Below, one piece after another: positions 46,331 to 62,936 of a stretch of 64,000 nucleotides of DNA (positions within the stretch are counted from its first letter, which is position 1; every line of letters begins with the position of its first letter). The notes beneath the pieces were generated by a model, which did not search any database, was not told the DNA's origin, and saw nothing but the letters and a program-made list of their open reading frames with translations. Source of the stretch: Strix aluco (lineage: Eukaryota > Chordata > Aves > Strigiformes > Strigidae); contig NC_133934.1 of the NCBI RefSeq assembly GCF_031877795.1, positions 107,138,610 through 107,202,609 of the forward strand, read 5' to 3'. The position numbers and the translations under genes are program-made.

Positions 46331-48880
46331 GTCAGTGAGGAATGATTTGCCCACGTTCCTGTGGTGGGACTGTGTAGTTTCTTGAGACCCCATCTAAATC
46401 AGTTTTCTGTGGTCTTCTGTGACGACTTTCTCCTGGCTCTTCAGAAACTTCAGGGCTACCCTGCCAGCTGCTGCTCAGCTCCCACAGCACAGACAAGCCT
46501 GGCTGGGGCCGGGGCTGGCATGGCAGGGGATGCTGGCTGGCGGATGGGCTCTGCTGCGGCCCCTGGCCCATGTGTGATGGTCAAGCTGTGCAGGGCTGTG
46601 ATCCCTACTGCTGGGCTCCCATGCAGTGAGAGAAGAATAGCTGACATGCTTGCAAGGACCTGGAACAAAGCAGGGGCCAGGCCCCACCAGCTGGGCTCCT
46701 CTCAGGCATTTCCGAGGGCCAGCTGGCTGCTGCGTGGCAGGGAAGGAGGGTGAGACATTCCTTTCCCAACTGCAAATGTGTGGGTCCATCCTCTGTGGAG
46801 ACAGAGGGAGTAAATCCTGTCATGTGGACACATTGGGCAGGGCTACCCCAGCGCAATTTCAGCATCCCTCTGCATGGCATCAGTGAAAGCAGAGCAGAGG
46901 ACGGGCTCTGCTGGGTGCTGGGGACATGCCAGGGGTGATTCTCCGCACTCAGGGTGAAGGCAAAGCCCAGGAGACCAGGTCTTGCTACAAGCTCCTGTTC
47001 ACCCAGTGTTCATGCTGTGGTCAGCAGGGCTACAGCCAAAAAAAATGCAGCTAGTGTGAGATTTTTTTTTTTTACTCTTCTACAGAGAAGTTGGTGGTTG
47101 TGTGTCACTCTGTGCCACCAGGACACCCACCCCAGAGGGCTGATGTCGCCAGTGTGGTAGATCCCTTTACAGTCTGGGAGTGATGGTGCCTGAAAGGTTG
47201 GGGTTTTTTTTCCCTTTTGAGAGCTTCAGTTTTAACTCAACCATCACAACCACACTTTGCTCTTTCCTAGGCTAAGGCCAGGCCTTGCAGTTCAGGTCTG
47301 CTCCACAGGCTTTGGCCAAACTCTCCTGACATTATCATCCTCTGTCTTCTCCTCCCAAAGCAGCTCCTTCTGGGCCCAGCTGGGCTTTTTGCGTGCTTTC
47401 CAAGCAGCAGATTCTTGGAGCAGGAACCCTGAAAAAAAGCAGACAGCTAATGGCATCTCTGCTGCTGTAAATATGTTTCTATGAAATTTCTTGTTCATCC
47501 CTGAGCAATGGGCTGCACTCACCCTGCCTGTTCCGCAGGCAGCTGACCATGCACCCATGCCTTCAAGGTGTCATTCACAGTCAAAAGTTCTTTGTACAGC
47601 TTGCTCCTTACTTGTCTGGGGCCAAGAGGGGAGGTCAGCAGGGACAAGGACATGCTGACCATTGTGCACAGTTTGTGTATAAACTAACTCAGCTGCAAGT
47701 CAGATGCCAGGGAACTGGTACAGCTGAGACACATGAAGCTACAGTCCAGGCTGGAAAACTAAGACAACTAAAACTAAGACAAGAAGTCTTGTGTTCAAAG
47801 CAGCAAGCAAAGGTACAGCTTGAGACTGACACAGACTCGCTCCGTGACTTCAGGTGACATCTACAGGTCTTGAGCACCTGCAGAATTAGGGCGGCAATTC
47901 CTCCTGTTTCCATCCTCTGGCTGTGGGATTTCTATAGCCTTGGAGTTTCAGAGCAGGGCTCAGCATCCAGCACAGCAAGGTCTTTTTTGTATGTTGGGCA
48001 TGTTATATACACAGTCGTAACTGCTGACTGTCCATCCTGGAAGAGTGGTTTTCTCTGTGCTGCTTTTCCTGCAGAGTGGAGCTCAGCCTGCTCCTGCTGC
48101 CTTGGGCTCCATGCAACAATGTTTTTGATGTGGCAGAAGACCAGCGGGAAGCTCAAGCATCCTTCATGGAGAGGAGCTGTCTGCTCCCCCCAGGCAGGGA
48201 CCAGCCAGCCATGGCGCCAAGCAGCTGCGGAGCAGAGCCCTGTGCTGGAGTAGCAGATAACCCTTGACAGATGTGCAACCAGCACAAAACAAAATGAGCA
48301 AGAAAGAAGGAGGGAAAACAGCTGGAAATAACAAGAACTTGCAAGTGGTCACAATTTATGTGGCAAATTAACGGCAACAAAAAGTTGTGATCCCTGGGAA
48401 GCTTTGCAAATCCCCCTGCTATCATTAGTTGTTGGCTCCAGAGGTGGTTTGTCAAACCAGTTTTCCAGCTGGGATGATGCCGTTTTTGTTTTTTCACCTG
48501 CTCCCATGCTCAACACCTGCTTAAAGCAGGGTGCTGGTGTAACGTCAGCTGGCAGTCTGCTCTGGCCAGGCTGAGCATGGAATAAAACCTGGGATCAGGG
48601 CTGAGACACAGGCAATGCACTGGCTTCTCAACACTGACCCTGATGGTCTTCTTGTATGCTTCCTTCCCTGTGAGCAGAACTTCACATATCCCATGGCTGT
48701 GGCGGTAGGCTCCAGACAGTCTCTGTTAGCTGCGCTTCTTGCAGCCAGACACCATCAAATACAAATGCTAAGGGAAGGAAGCAAAGCCACCAAGGTCTTA
48801 GCAGTACAGTTGGAGCTGGGGACGCAAGACATGTAACATTCACCATAGTGTCATCCCTCTCAATCAAAACAAATAGCAAT
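46331..48880. other. intergenic, nothing recognised
   Basis: This is GC-moderate sequence with many short open frames and no recognisable protein family. No RNA gene was seen. Confidence 0.5.
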
Positions 48881-48882
48881 GT

Positions 48883-50574
48883 ATGCTTCTATCCCAACTG
48901 AATTTGGGAGAAATCTTGCAGTCACTTGCTGTTGTTCTTGTGGGGGACTTTAACCTCCCAGATATCTGCTGGGATCACAGCACAGCAGAGAGGGAACAAT
49001 CCAGGAGTTTCCTGGAATGTGTGGAGGATAACTTCCTCACAAGGATGGTGAGTGAGCCAACCAGGGAAGGTGCCCTCCTGGACCTGCTTCTGGTGAACAG
49101 GGAAGAGCTTGTGGGGGAAGTAAAGGTTGGAGACTGTCTAGGGTGCAGTGATCATGAGATGATTGAGTTTTCGATCCTTGGAGAAACAAAGAGAGGGGTT
49201 AGTAAAACTGCCACCTTAGACTTCTGGGGGGCAAACTTTGACCTGTTCCAAAGACTGATTAACAAAATCCCTTGTGAGGCTGCCTTGAAGGATATGGGAG
49301 TCCAGGAAGGCTGGACATACTTCAAGAGAGAAGTCGTAAAGGCACAGGAGCAGGCTGTTCCCGCATGTCAAAAAACAAGCAGGCGGGGAAGGAGACCGGC
49401 CTGGCTAAACAGGGACCTTTGGCTGGATCTCAAGAACAAAAGGAGAATCTATTGCCTTTGGAAGAGGGGCCAGGTCTCTCATGAAGACTATAAAGATGTA
49501 GTGAAGTTATGCAGGGAGAGCATTAGGAGAGCCAAAGCGCAGCTAGAGCTCAACTTGGCTACAGCTGTTAAGGATAACAAAAAATCTTTCAATAAATTTG
49601 TTAACAGCAAAAGGAGGATTAGGGAAAATCTCCCTCCTTTACTGGATGCAGAGGGAAACATGGTAACTAAGGATGAGGAAAAGGCTGAGGTGCTCAACGC
49701 CTACTTTGCCTCAGTCTTTAGCAGTGGAACTGGCTGTTCCCTGGACACCCAGTCTCTTGAGCTGGGAGATGGGGAGGGGAAGCAGACTGAGGTCAGCACA
49801 GTTGAAGAGGAGGTGGTCAGAGACCTGCTACACCACTTGGATGCACACAAGTCTGTGGGACCGGATGGGTTACACCCAAGGGTGCTGAAAGAGTTGGCAG
49901 ATGTGCTCGCCAAGCCGCTTTCCATGATTTACCTGAAGTCATGGCTAACTGGGGAGGTCCCATTGGACTGGAGGGTGGCAAATGTGACACCCATCTACAA
50001 GAAAGGCAGAAAGGAGCATCCAGAAAACTATAGACCTGTCAGTCTGACCTTGGTACCAGGGAAGGTCATGGAGCAGATCATCTCGGGTGCCATTACAAGT
50101 CATATAATGGACAACCAGGGGATCAGGCCTAGTCAGCATGGGTTTATGAAAGGCAGGTCCTGCCTGACAAACCTGATCTCCTTCTATGACAAAATGACCC
50201 AACTATTGGATGAGAGAAAGGCTGTGGATATTGTCTACCTGGATTTTCGAAAAGCATTTGACACAGTTCCCCATAGGATTCTCATAGAAAAACTGGCTGC
50301 TCATGGCCTGGATGAGCGTACGGTCTGCTGGGTCAAGCACTGGCTGGATGGGCGGTCCCAGAGAGTGGTGGTCAATGGAGCTAAATCCAGTTGGCGGCCG
50401 GTCACAAGTGGTGTTCCTCAGGGCTTGGTGTTGGGACCATTTCTGTTTAACATCTTTACTGATGATCTTGATAAGGACATAGAGTGCATTATGCGTAAAT
50501 TCACAGATGACACCAAGTTAAGCGGGAGTGTCGATCTGCAGGAGGATAGGGAGACTCTACAGAGACCTGGATAG
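48883..50574 (+). CDS. CR1 ORF2 fragment: endonuclease C-terminus and reverse transcriptase
   Basis: This is a 563-codon frame inside the CR1 copy. The endonuclease end spans residues about 1-110 ([15 protein letters not shown]). A basic linker follows ([15 protein letters not shown]). Reverse transcriptase blocks are [82 protein letters not shown] and the catalytic box [10 protein letters not shown]. The catalytic Asp pair is kept, but the usual FADD box reads FTDD, and PQGL replaces the usual PQGS. The first Met lies outside the homology, so no natural start exists. The frame runs out at TAG 50574 after a frameshift in the thumb region. Confidence 0.9.
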   Translation: MLLSQLNLGEILQSLAVVLVGDFNLPDICWDHSTAEREQSRSFLECVEDNFLTRMVSEPTREGALLDLLLVNREELVGEVKVGDCLGCSDHEMIEFSILGETKRGVSKTATLDFWGANFDLFQRLINKIPCEAALKDMGVQEGWTYFKREVVKAQEQAVPACQKTSRRGRRPAWLNRDLWLDLKNKRRIYCLWKRGQVSHEDYKDVVKLCRESIRRAKAQLELNLATAVKDNKKSFNKFVNSKRRIRENLPPLLDAEGNMVTKDEEKAEVLNAYFASVFSSGTGCSLDTQSLELGDGEGKQTEVSTVEEEVVRDLLHHLDAHKSVGPDGLHPRVLKELADVLAKPLSMIYLKSWLTGEVPLDWRVANVTPIYKKGRKEHPENYRPVSLTLVPGKVMEQIISGAITSHIMDNQGIRPSQHGFMKGRSCLTNLISFYDKMTQLLDERKAVDIVYLDFRKAFDTVPHRILIEKLAAHGLDERTVCWVKHWLDGRSQRVVVNGAKSSWRPVTSGVPQGLVLGPFLFNIFTDDLDKDIECIMRKFTDDTKLSGSVDLQEDRETLQRPG

Positions 50575-51388
50575 ATTGGATCGGTGGACCAACGTTAGTG
50601 GGATGAGCTTCAACAAGGCCAAGTGCCAGGTCCTGCACTTGGGCCACAACAACCCCATGCATCACTACAGGCTTGGGGAGGTGTAGCTGGAGAGCTGTCT
50701 GGAAGAAAAGGATCTGGGGGTTCTAATTGACAAGCAACTGAACATGAACCAGCAGTGTGCCCAGGTGGTCAAGAAAGCCAACGGCATCCTGGCTTGTATT
50801 AGAAATAGTGTGACCAGCAGAAGTAGGGAGGTGATAGTCCCCCTGTACTCTGCACTGGTGAGGCCACACCCTGAGTATTGTGTCCAGTTTTGGGCACCTC
50901 AATACGAGAGAGGTATCGAGGTGCTGGAGTGAGTGCAGAGGAGGGCAACGAAGCTGGGGAAGGGCCTGGAGAACAAATCCTATGAGGAGCGATTGAAGGA
51001 GCTGGGACTGTTTAGTTTGAGGAGGAGAAGGCTAAGAGGAGACCTCATCACTCTACAACTACCTGAAAGGACATTGTAGAGAGGTTGGTGCTGGTCTCTT
51101 CTCACAGGTGATTAGTGATAGAACAAGGGGGAATGGCTTTAAACTGAAACAGGGGAGGTTTAGACTGGACATTAGGAAAAACTTTTTCACAGAAAGAGTG
51201 GTCAGACAGTGGAATAGGCTGCCCAGGGAGGTGGTGGAGTCACCATCCCTGGATGTGTTTAAGGGTTGTTTGGATGTGATGTTGGGGGATATGGTGTAGG
51301 GGAGAACTTTGTAGAGTAGGGCTGATGGTTGGACTCAATGATCCCAAGGATCTCTTCCAACCTCAGTGATTCTATGATTCTATGAATT
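48885..51388 (+). mobile_element. CR1 LINE, 5'-truncated, about 2.5 kb
   Basis: The copy begins inside the ORF2 endonuclease ([15 protein letters not shown], then a [10 protein letters not shown] motif). It continues through the reverse transcriptase and ends in the CR1 3' repeat GATTCTATGATTCTATGA at 51370-51386. ORF1 and the start of ORF2 are missing, the usual CR1 5' truncation. The open frame 48883-50574 (563 codons) is uninterrupted. Downstream the reading is broken by a frameshift near 50560 and stops such as the TAG at 50684. It is the youngest CR1 copy in the window. It is almost certainly immobile because the 5' end is gone. Confidence 0.97.
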
Positions 51389-52608
51389 GCATCAGCCACA
51401 CACACATATATAAAGTGCTTTATTGCAGCATGAGAATAAAGAATTATTCTCTATGAAATTTTGTCAGAATAAAAGACATTTTATATATATTATATATAAA
51501 AAACACAATAAACGTGAGTGGAAGCTTAGAGATTCATCACTTAAATAGCAGTGGGCTGGACAGAATCTTTGATGGGCTGTAAAAATAAACACTTGCTTAG
51601 TATCTCCTTCTCCCAGTGTGTAAGGTGCTTGTGTGAGGAACAACACTGCTTCTTGTTTCTCATGCTCCAGTTCATGCCTGTATCATCCAAACCATAGAGG
51701 CAGCGAGACAGAACAGCCACTCAGCTGTCAAACAGCTTTTAGCGGGGGGGCTCAATGCAAGGAATTTTTCTACATGCCCTTGGATAGGAACTTCATTTAT
51801 TACAGCAATTAATAGTTTCTTTTTTGGGGTTAGACTGGTTGACATACCCCATATAAAGAAGAGGAGAGTGCGAATCCTGGGTAACAGTCCTTATTATAAG
51901 AGCACTTCCTCAGAGAGCAGTCAGCCTAACAAACAAATTGGCTGAGCTATTGGAAGTCTCCTTCAAGAAAGGGTGTTTGCAAAGCTCCTGTTTCCATGCA
52001 CGAGTCCAATACTGGACACTAGGCACATTTAACAGGAGGTTGTTTTAAAGAAGTCTGTGCACTGATGGTAAATAAGCTCCTTTGAGAGTCTGCTGATGTT
52101 AATGATGACATATGATATGGGAGAGAAAATATGAAGATGCTTTACCAAATCACAGACGGTAACAAGCTCATCCTTCCATGCCCTCAGCCACTCGATTTGT
52201 CTGCTTCCCATACAAACGCCTCCATGTCTGTTGCTGAGCCTCCCCACACACATCCCAGGCTCCCAGAACCAAGCCACCAGATCACTGCCACCCCCTATTG
52301 ACCACCTATTAATGACCTACCTCTTTACCAGAAACTAGTGAGCAAATGACCATTTGGGTTAGGGAAATAGTTAAATAAGAATAATTCAGTGATAACTTCA
52401 TTAATAATTTTGTTTTACCAGCAATGAAGTCTTAGGTGCTGATGACCAAGAAAGCAATATTCTATCAGTAACCAAGGCAAAAGGATCAACGTACACTCAA
52501 CATATATAAGACACTGCCAGAAAGACTCTCCAAAGACCTATCAGACTGTAGACATTCACTGGCCCTGGAGAAAGCTCCGGCAAGAAGGACAGACCTAGCA
52601 CAGGACAG
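51389..52608. other. intergenic or distal ISM2 3' UTR
   Basis: This is AT-rich sequence with a short AT dinucleotide run at 51482-51500. Minus-strand AATAAA hexamers at 51419-51424 and near 51795 could end a long ISM2 3' UTR. No coding region was recognised. Confidence 0.35.
51419..51424 (-). terminator. candidate distal ISM2 polyadenylation signal
   Basis: TTTATT on the plus strand gives AATAAA on the minus strand, 2.6 kb past the ISM2 stop and just beside the CR1 tail. It is distant, so support is weak. Confidence 0.25.
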
Positions 52609-54000
52609 TCAACCAAGGACCTCTGCACTCAGACAGATGTTTTTTTGTCCAACAGCATCCTGCAGAAAAACATTGGAGTAGCCAGCTGAATAAAACCCAG
52701 GCAAGACCAAAGCTCCAACGGAGAGCATCATGATCTGCAGACACCAGGTATTGATATTATTAGCACGTGTGTCTTCCTCCTTTGGAGCCACACTTGCTCG
52801 CCTGGCCAGGCAGCAAGCCTGAGGGCACAGGGTACACCCATAACTTGCTTCATCTGGGCTGCCTCTTGCTGGGGACCTGGGCAGACACAGCACGGAGCAG
52901 GGCCCGAGGCCAGCAGTAGACCAGAGAGGGGCAACGCTGGGGGCTCCCAGCAGCACCTGACTTGTTCCTATCCCCATGAAAACTTGGCTTGGTGCCTTTT
53001 GCTCCTCTCCAGCAATCGCATGAGTGGTAGCTGAGCTGCCTCCTGCCCCTGGCAGGGCTGTGGGTGGAAAATGCAGGACTTTCTGCCGGGCCGTGTCACA
53101 GGTGCTCCCAAGCACTGAAACCCACTGTGGGGCTGCTGGGGAGTTGAGGTGTGGAGGCAGGCTGGTGGTGGGAACTTGCATGGGTGCTGCCACCCTGCTC
53201 CTCCAAGCACTGAGGCAGAGAGGCTGAAATGCACACAAGTGGTGTCCCCCTGTGCTGACCTCCTCTGAGGTCCACCCATGTCTGGATTTAGCACCCAGTA
53301 TTGCCTTTCACAGCAAAAACCGTGGTGGCAACACACTCTTGCCAAGGGAACCCAGGCAGCCAGTCTCCTCCTGTCCCCCCACCCCCCAGACCCATGAAAC
53401 CCTGCTTAGCCTCTCCCTGCTCCTTCCCAACCGTGCATGCAAAAACCCGAGGAGAGAAGAGGCCCTGCTCTGTACCCATGGCTGGGACAGCCCTGTCCCT
53501 CCCTAGGAGGTTCCACCCCCCATTTCAGAAGTAGACCAGTGTGTGCCAGGGCAGGTGTACAGGCAAGAGCAGGCACCTCTGCCTGCAGCAGGCCAGCTCC
53601 TCAGATGTGGTGTGAAGACAGCAGGAGCTGAGGCCATTTCACCCTGCACACGCTCAGCTTTCAGGCTGCATTGAAAGATCATAGAGAATAAAAGCACACG
53701 GGAGCAGGCCCCCATTCCCTTTACACCTCCCATGCCCTGCGGCTCCCCGCGCACCAGCCCAGGCACCCTGGGGTGCGGGACCACCCCGGGTGGCACAGTA
53801 GGGATCGCACTGCGATAACCTCTAGCGCCCTCAGAAATCTGAGGGGGGCCGAGGTACCCCTCTGAGGGGACGAGATGGATGGTGCATCTCTCCACTCTGC
53901 CTGGCACCAGCGAGGAGCCCATGAGCAGGGCTGGGGCTTTGCCAGGCTGGGCCAGGGTGGAAGCTGGCAGTGGCCATGTCTCCTCTGAGCGTGGCTGAGG

Positions 54001-57719
<3,719 letters not shown>

Positions 57720-60700
57720 CTGGAGAGGGAAGAAGCAGTGAGAACATCTCCTGAGGGTGGCTGCTCAGGGAACAAACTGCTGCCCAGCAAAGGTGGGTCT
57801 GGTCTCCTGCACCAAACGGTTCCTCCATCCCACCTTACTGCAGCATCAGGGCAGCAATTAACATGTTAATTAATCAAGTTAATATCCAGTGGCCTGTGCT
57901 GTGCCAGGGCTCGGCTCCACGGCACCTGACAACCTACAGGTCTACTCAGGTTGGTGCTTCCCATCCCTGCGACCATCCTCTCTGCACCCCTCTGCCATCC
58001 CGTCACTCATCTCACCTGGCTTTCCGCTTCTCACTCTCCCTTTTTCACCATCATTTGGTCCCTGGAGATGGGTAATGGCAAAGGCTGCTTCTGGTCACGG
58101 AGTTACCAGAGCTCACGTTTAATAATTTTATATATTTAGAAAAAAATTTATAAAAAGGTTTCATGACAAGGGGTAAAACCTCACCTAAATAAATTGTTCT
58201 GTGGTGTCAATATTAGGGCAGATGACTTCAAGCAACAGGTTTAATTGAGATTTCAGATGCTGTCCAAAGACTACCACAAGGAGGGAAAGAAACTGCTGGT
58301 AGATGTAACCCAGCTACCTTTATCTCCCTAGGTAAGGGGAGATGCCCAGCCGAACAGGACAACAAAACTTACTTGCCAGTGCTGCCAATGGCTCTAACCG
58401 TTGCTGCCCCTGTGGTGGCATATGGCGCTTCACAGCCAGCCCTGCCCAGGAGGTGCAGGGGGAGCAGGCAGGGAGCCTCGTCAGGGCAGCAGCACCGGCT
58501 GGCTGGGGGCATGGGGAGGTGGCCAGCAAACCCTGCCAAATGGCCGGGCTCGCGCTGAGTTCCCACGTTCCTTGTTCCCGCGTTTGGCGCGCGCTGGCAT
58601 AAAAAAGCGTGAGTCAAAGGGCCAGGAGGCTCCAGTGCGCCCGAGAAACCGGAGATGGGAACAACTGGCAAAGCCCTCCCCGCAGCACGGGTTGTCCCCA
58701 GGAAGGTCTGTGGGGCCCCGCAGCTCGAGGCTGGGAGCGGAGGTGCCCGAACCCCCAGCATCTCCACCAGCGGCTGCCTATTTCTGGCTGCCCAGCTGAA
58801 ACCCCCTTTTGTTCCCAAGCTCTAGCACTTTGCGCCAGCCCAGAGAGCTGCGGGATTAATGAAGAGAGCAGCGTGACCCCTCCCCACAGGGGGACGCAGA
58901 GAGGCATTTCTACCTGCAATTAGAGCCAGATGGTTTGGGGTAGGACTCCCCTCCCTTTCATCCTGATCACTGGAGCACTTCAAAGGCAGCTGGAGCCTGG
59001 CCAGGCTCTCATGAGCGCACACAGCCTGTCCCCAGCCCTGTGCCCGCACATCAAAGCCCGTGACCCCCCCATCCCCGGGGGAGGGAAAAGAGCAGCAGGG
59101 ACGCTGCTGGTCCCTTGGCTGCTGCCCAGAGCAGGCTGGACACGGGGTAGGGCCAGTGACAGACTTCACCAGATGGGCTTAGAGGAGAGAGGGCTGTGGG
59201 GAGGAGGGAGTTTGTGCTGCCCGGCAAGAGTGTCTGGGGCTCACCCTGGCCAGGAGGGCTCCTGTGGCACTGCTGGCAGCAAACGTGGGCACAGAGTCTT
59301 CTGCCTGCAACTTCCCCTCCCAGCTCCCTCTGCCGCTGTCCAAAACCACAACGGTTCTGAGAAGCATCCATGGGAAGGCTCTGCCTCTGCCTGTCTCTCA
59401 GTGCTTCAGCCCCTTGCCAGGTCTCCTCCTGTGCCCCGGGACTCTCTGGCAGGGAGCATGGAGGAGCCCAGGCAGAGCAGAAACAGCAAGGGGGACTAAG
59501 CAGGCAACCTGGCCAAGTCCTGGTGCTGGCTGCACGACACCACCTGCCGATGTTGGGTTTGCTGCCAGCTGCGTGTGCCCAACGCAACCCCTGCACAAGG
59601 GGCTGCCAACAGCCCTGCGAGGCTGGCGCTCCTGCCTAATTTGCAATGAGCTTATCAGGGCTGAGTAAGCTTATTTCACAGACAAGACAAATTTAATACA
59701 CTTGGAAAGCAAGGTCTTTTCTAGCAACAAGCTCACCCAAGGACATAAGAGCAAGCGAGCCAGGAACAAACTCGAAGTCTCCAAACTTATACTCAGTGCC
59801 TAATTCAGATTTTACGCCCAAACAAGCTCAAGAAATTCAGAGTACTATTCCCACAGGGAAAATATAAAACTGCCCCAGGGGAATTGGCTGCAAGAGTACT
59901 GCAGGGCGAACAGAACTCCCTTGGCTCCCAAATCCTCTGGAGGTGCAAAGACCCTGGGGTGTCCACCCTGTATGGCCCAGAATCCTTCAGTGACAGTCAC
60001 TGCACCGTACCACCCAGCCCTTCTCTCCTGCTAATGTCTGCATCACTCTGAAGCTTTGTTGGGTTAAAATTTGTCCCTGCATCAGAAGATGTCCCTCCTG
60101 AGCAAGGCCCTGCTCAGTGCCCTGCCCTAGATGATCAAGCCATGGATTTTAGCAAGGTCCTATGAGGCCCAGTGCTCCCTCTGGATCAGACCATCCATGG
60201 CATTGTGATCCTGACGGGCAGATGTGTCTTTTCCATGTCACCAAGGGGCTCCTGCCAGCCACGCAGGCAACTGCCCTTGAGGGTCGCAGTCCTGCCGTGT
60301 GACACCCACTCTTTCCTCTGCCCTGCCCAGCGAACAGCTGGATAAAGCCATCAAGCCCGGAGATAAGCCACTGCAGTACATCAGCTAAGGGAAGAGAAGA
60401 GCTGGCCTGTCCATAGTGAAAACTCTACTCCCCCACTCTCCATGGAGTGCAGCAAAAAGGCTGCAAACCATTGCAGAGCTGGTTGTCAGCAGCTCCCTTC
60501 TCCTTCTGCCACCAGGGAAGGACACGTCCACCAAACCACAGAGGCAGAGAGCGCAGTGCCAGGAAGCCATCAGTATCTCGCAGCCAAGCTCCACCCTTCT
60601 CCTGTGACCAGCCAGCACCAAGAAAAGGAAAAAGCTGAAGAGAGAATTGCTGCAGCTTCTCCTGCATACACCTGGGACATCCTGCCTGGCTGGGAATAAG

Positions 60701-61099
60701 GCTTTCCAGGGCAGGAACCTGAGAGAAACTCTGGGACAGCACTTCAGGAAAGAGCATGCACTTTCTGTTCATGAAGACCCTGTTTAGAGTGAAGGCTGTA
60801 AGCAGGATCACACCTGCCTCCCTACCAGCCCAGGAGCCCTTCCCACATAGTCCAGGCATGTAGGACTGACCCCACACCTTGGGGCACAAGCTCAGCAGAG
60901 ATTTTAGGAAGGGGAAGGAACCTGTCAGCGATTCACCCCAGTGTCGTGCCTACTTTGTACATAACATGGGCAACAGAATGTATGGAAAAGGTATGGGGAA
61001 AGGTCACACATCATTTCTCTAGAGACTAAAGGCTGATATTTTCCCATTTCTAGTCCATATGATTCTATTAAAATTGCTCAGAAATCTGAAGATGGCGAA
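57720..61099. other. ISM2 upstream intron or intergenic DNA
   Basis: No exon is supported. A GC-rich patch with CpGs lies at 58540-58760. It includes a TATA-like CATAAAAAAG (58600-58609) and an AP-1 consensus TGAGTCA (58611-58617). Whether this is an ISM2 or other promoter cannot be told. Many open frames on both strands have no family features. Confidence 0.4.
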
Positions 61100-61510
61100 G
61101 ATAGCAGCTGCATAACCATTTCAAGGGATGGAGACTTTTCCAATGGAAGACCTGTACAATTCAATTTGTTTGTCACATTAAAAAGAGAAAGCAATGACTT
61201 GATTTCCCAGTTCTTTAAATCAGTAATCCATCAGGCAGCAGAAACTCTCTAAGCCAGAACAGAAACACATAATAGGAACCAATGTGTCTGAATCAAAGCC
61301 AGACAAATTCAACTGAGGAATAAGGATCATGCTTTTAACACCGTAGGTGATTAACTACAGGAACAAACTAACAAGGAAAGTGACAATATCTCTTGTGGAG
61401 ACAGTCAAACCCATGTCGCTGGGCTCAACACATATGTACCACATCTGTACTAGGGAAGAAATTCAAGGATCTAATGATTTCTTCTGGTCTTAAAATCTGC
61501 AATTTTGCTA
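61100..61510 (+). mobile_element. ancient CR1/L3-type LINE 3' end
   Basis: The segment GCCAGACAAATTCAACTGAG, then a degraded ATTAACTACAGGAACAAACT, ending with AGGATCTAATGATTTCTTCT and GGTCTTAAAATCTGCAAT, fits the 3' end of old reptilian CR1 subfamilies. It is much diverged. Confidence 0.65.
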
Positions 61511-62869
61511 TAAACTTCTCTAAGACTCCAAATTAACCTGGGTTAAGAAAGCAAATGACTGACATTCACATGCTGCAGCTCTCCCATAAAAATGATTAGA
61601 GACATGACATCTCAGATCCTATAGCAGTTTAAAACATGAAAACATCAACAGACTAGTCCCTGTGCTGTGCTGCCCTTTGGCAACCAGGGACACCACTATG
61701 CTGCCACCACAACCACAGGTACTTGTCCCTCCAGTGCATTCCTCAGCATTGCTGTAGGCGCTGCAAGTTACCAGTGAACCCACTGGCAGCACTCTTTCTA
61801 ACTAAGGACATCGCTGAGCAGAGCTGCTCTTCGTCACAGGGCTAAACCAAGCCAGGTACACTTGAGAGAACTCCCCAGGGAGCAAAGCACTGCTGGAGTC
61901 TGTGCATCAGCCCATGCATCAACAGAGCAAAGCAAGGGAGTCCCTGGCATAGGATGAGCTCAGAAGATGCAGCTTCCACCCACACCTATCCCAAGCCAGT
62001 TAGTGAGTGTATAAACGTTCAGCTTGAACCAAAGAAACCTGTGCACATGGGAGTCAGATCAGAGGCAACATCCAGGCTGTGCTTTGGGCTTGTTAACACT
62101 GCAGTGATGAAAATGATCTATTTGCTAAAGACTAGTATTGCACTGGGCTGTCTTTATAACAAACGGTGTTTTTTGTTGCTTAATCATTATTGCTTGTGTT
62201 AGGTTTCCTTTGAGCAGTTTTACCATGCTGTACTGAAACGAGAACCCACCAGAAAAACTACTGATCTTTTCCTGAATAGAGGTGAGTCTACACAAGCATC
62301 TTCCTACTCTTTCCCCCAAGCTCTCTCCAACGTTATTTTAAAATCTGCTCTGCAGTTTGTTGCACACTTGCCCACTCATGAATTAGCCAAGTACAAAATA
62401 GAAATCAGAACTTTCTCTTACTTTTCTTTTTTTTTTTTTTACCATAAAACTGTTCCCTCCATATTCACCTAAACGAGCTGCAAAGATCTGGAGAAAGCTT
62501 TCCAAAACAATTTATCTTTGGACTGAAACCGGGCAGGAGCAACTCCAGAGCAGGGATTTATTATAAAGCTATAGAAGCAGAGGGACGCTGGTTGATTGCT
62601 TCAGAAGGAAGCCCAGCCTGTCTTGGGGCAGCCCTGGGGCTGTAGTTTGCAGAAAGGTTCAGGGCAGTTTTTGCTGGTGCGAGTGGGAGAAAGGGGAGGT
62701 TCCTCCAGTGCTAACAAGTAACACTGTTAAGTCTCTTTAACATAAAGGAGGGTTGAACAGCAGGATAATCAACAGGAACAAATGCAGCGGGTCACTCTGC
62801 CTCCCTCCCATAGTGCCAGGCATGCTCTCTCCTTGATGACCCCACCACAGACATGATCAAAGAAAGGGC
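61511..62869. other. intergenic, nothing recognised
   Basis: This is mostly unique-looking sequence with a T run near 62430. No gene or clear repeat was seen. Confidence 0.5.
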
Positions 62870-62936
62870 TTTTTTAGCCCAGTTGGCTGAGACCGCCTTA
62901 GCCCCCCAAGGGCTGTAGTTTGATCCTCCTGGCTAA
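62870..62936 (+). ncRNA. tRNA-like element with Pol III A and B boxes (tRNA pseudogene or SINE head)
   Basis: TAGCCCAGTTGG at 62875-62886 is a perfect fit to the A-box consensus TRGCNNAGYNGG. GTAGTTTGATCCTCC at 62915-62929 fits the B box GGTTCRANNCC loosely. The spacing suits a tRNA. The middle can form an imperfect anticodon-like arm (GCCTT with AAGGGC). No clean acceptor stem or CCA is visible, so it is likely a decayed tRNA copy or the tRNA-derived head of a SINE. Confidence 0.45.
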
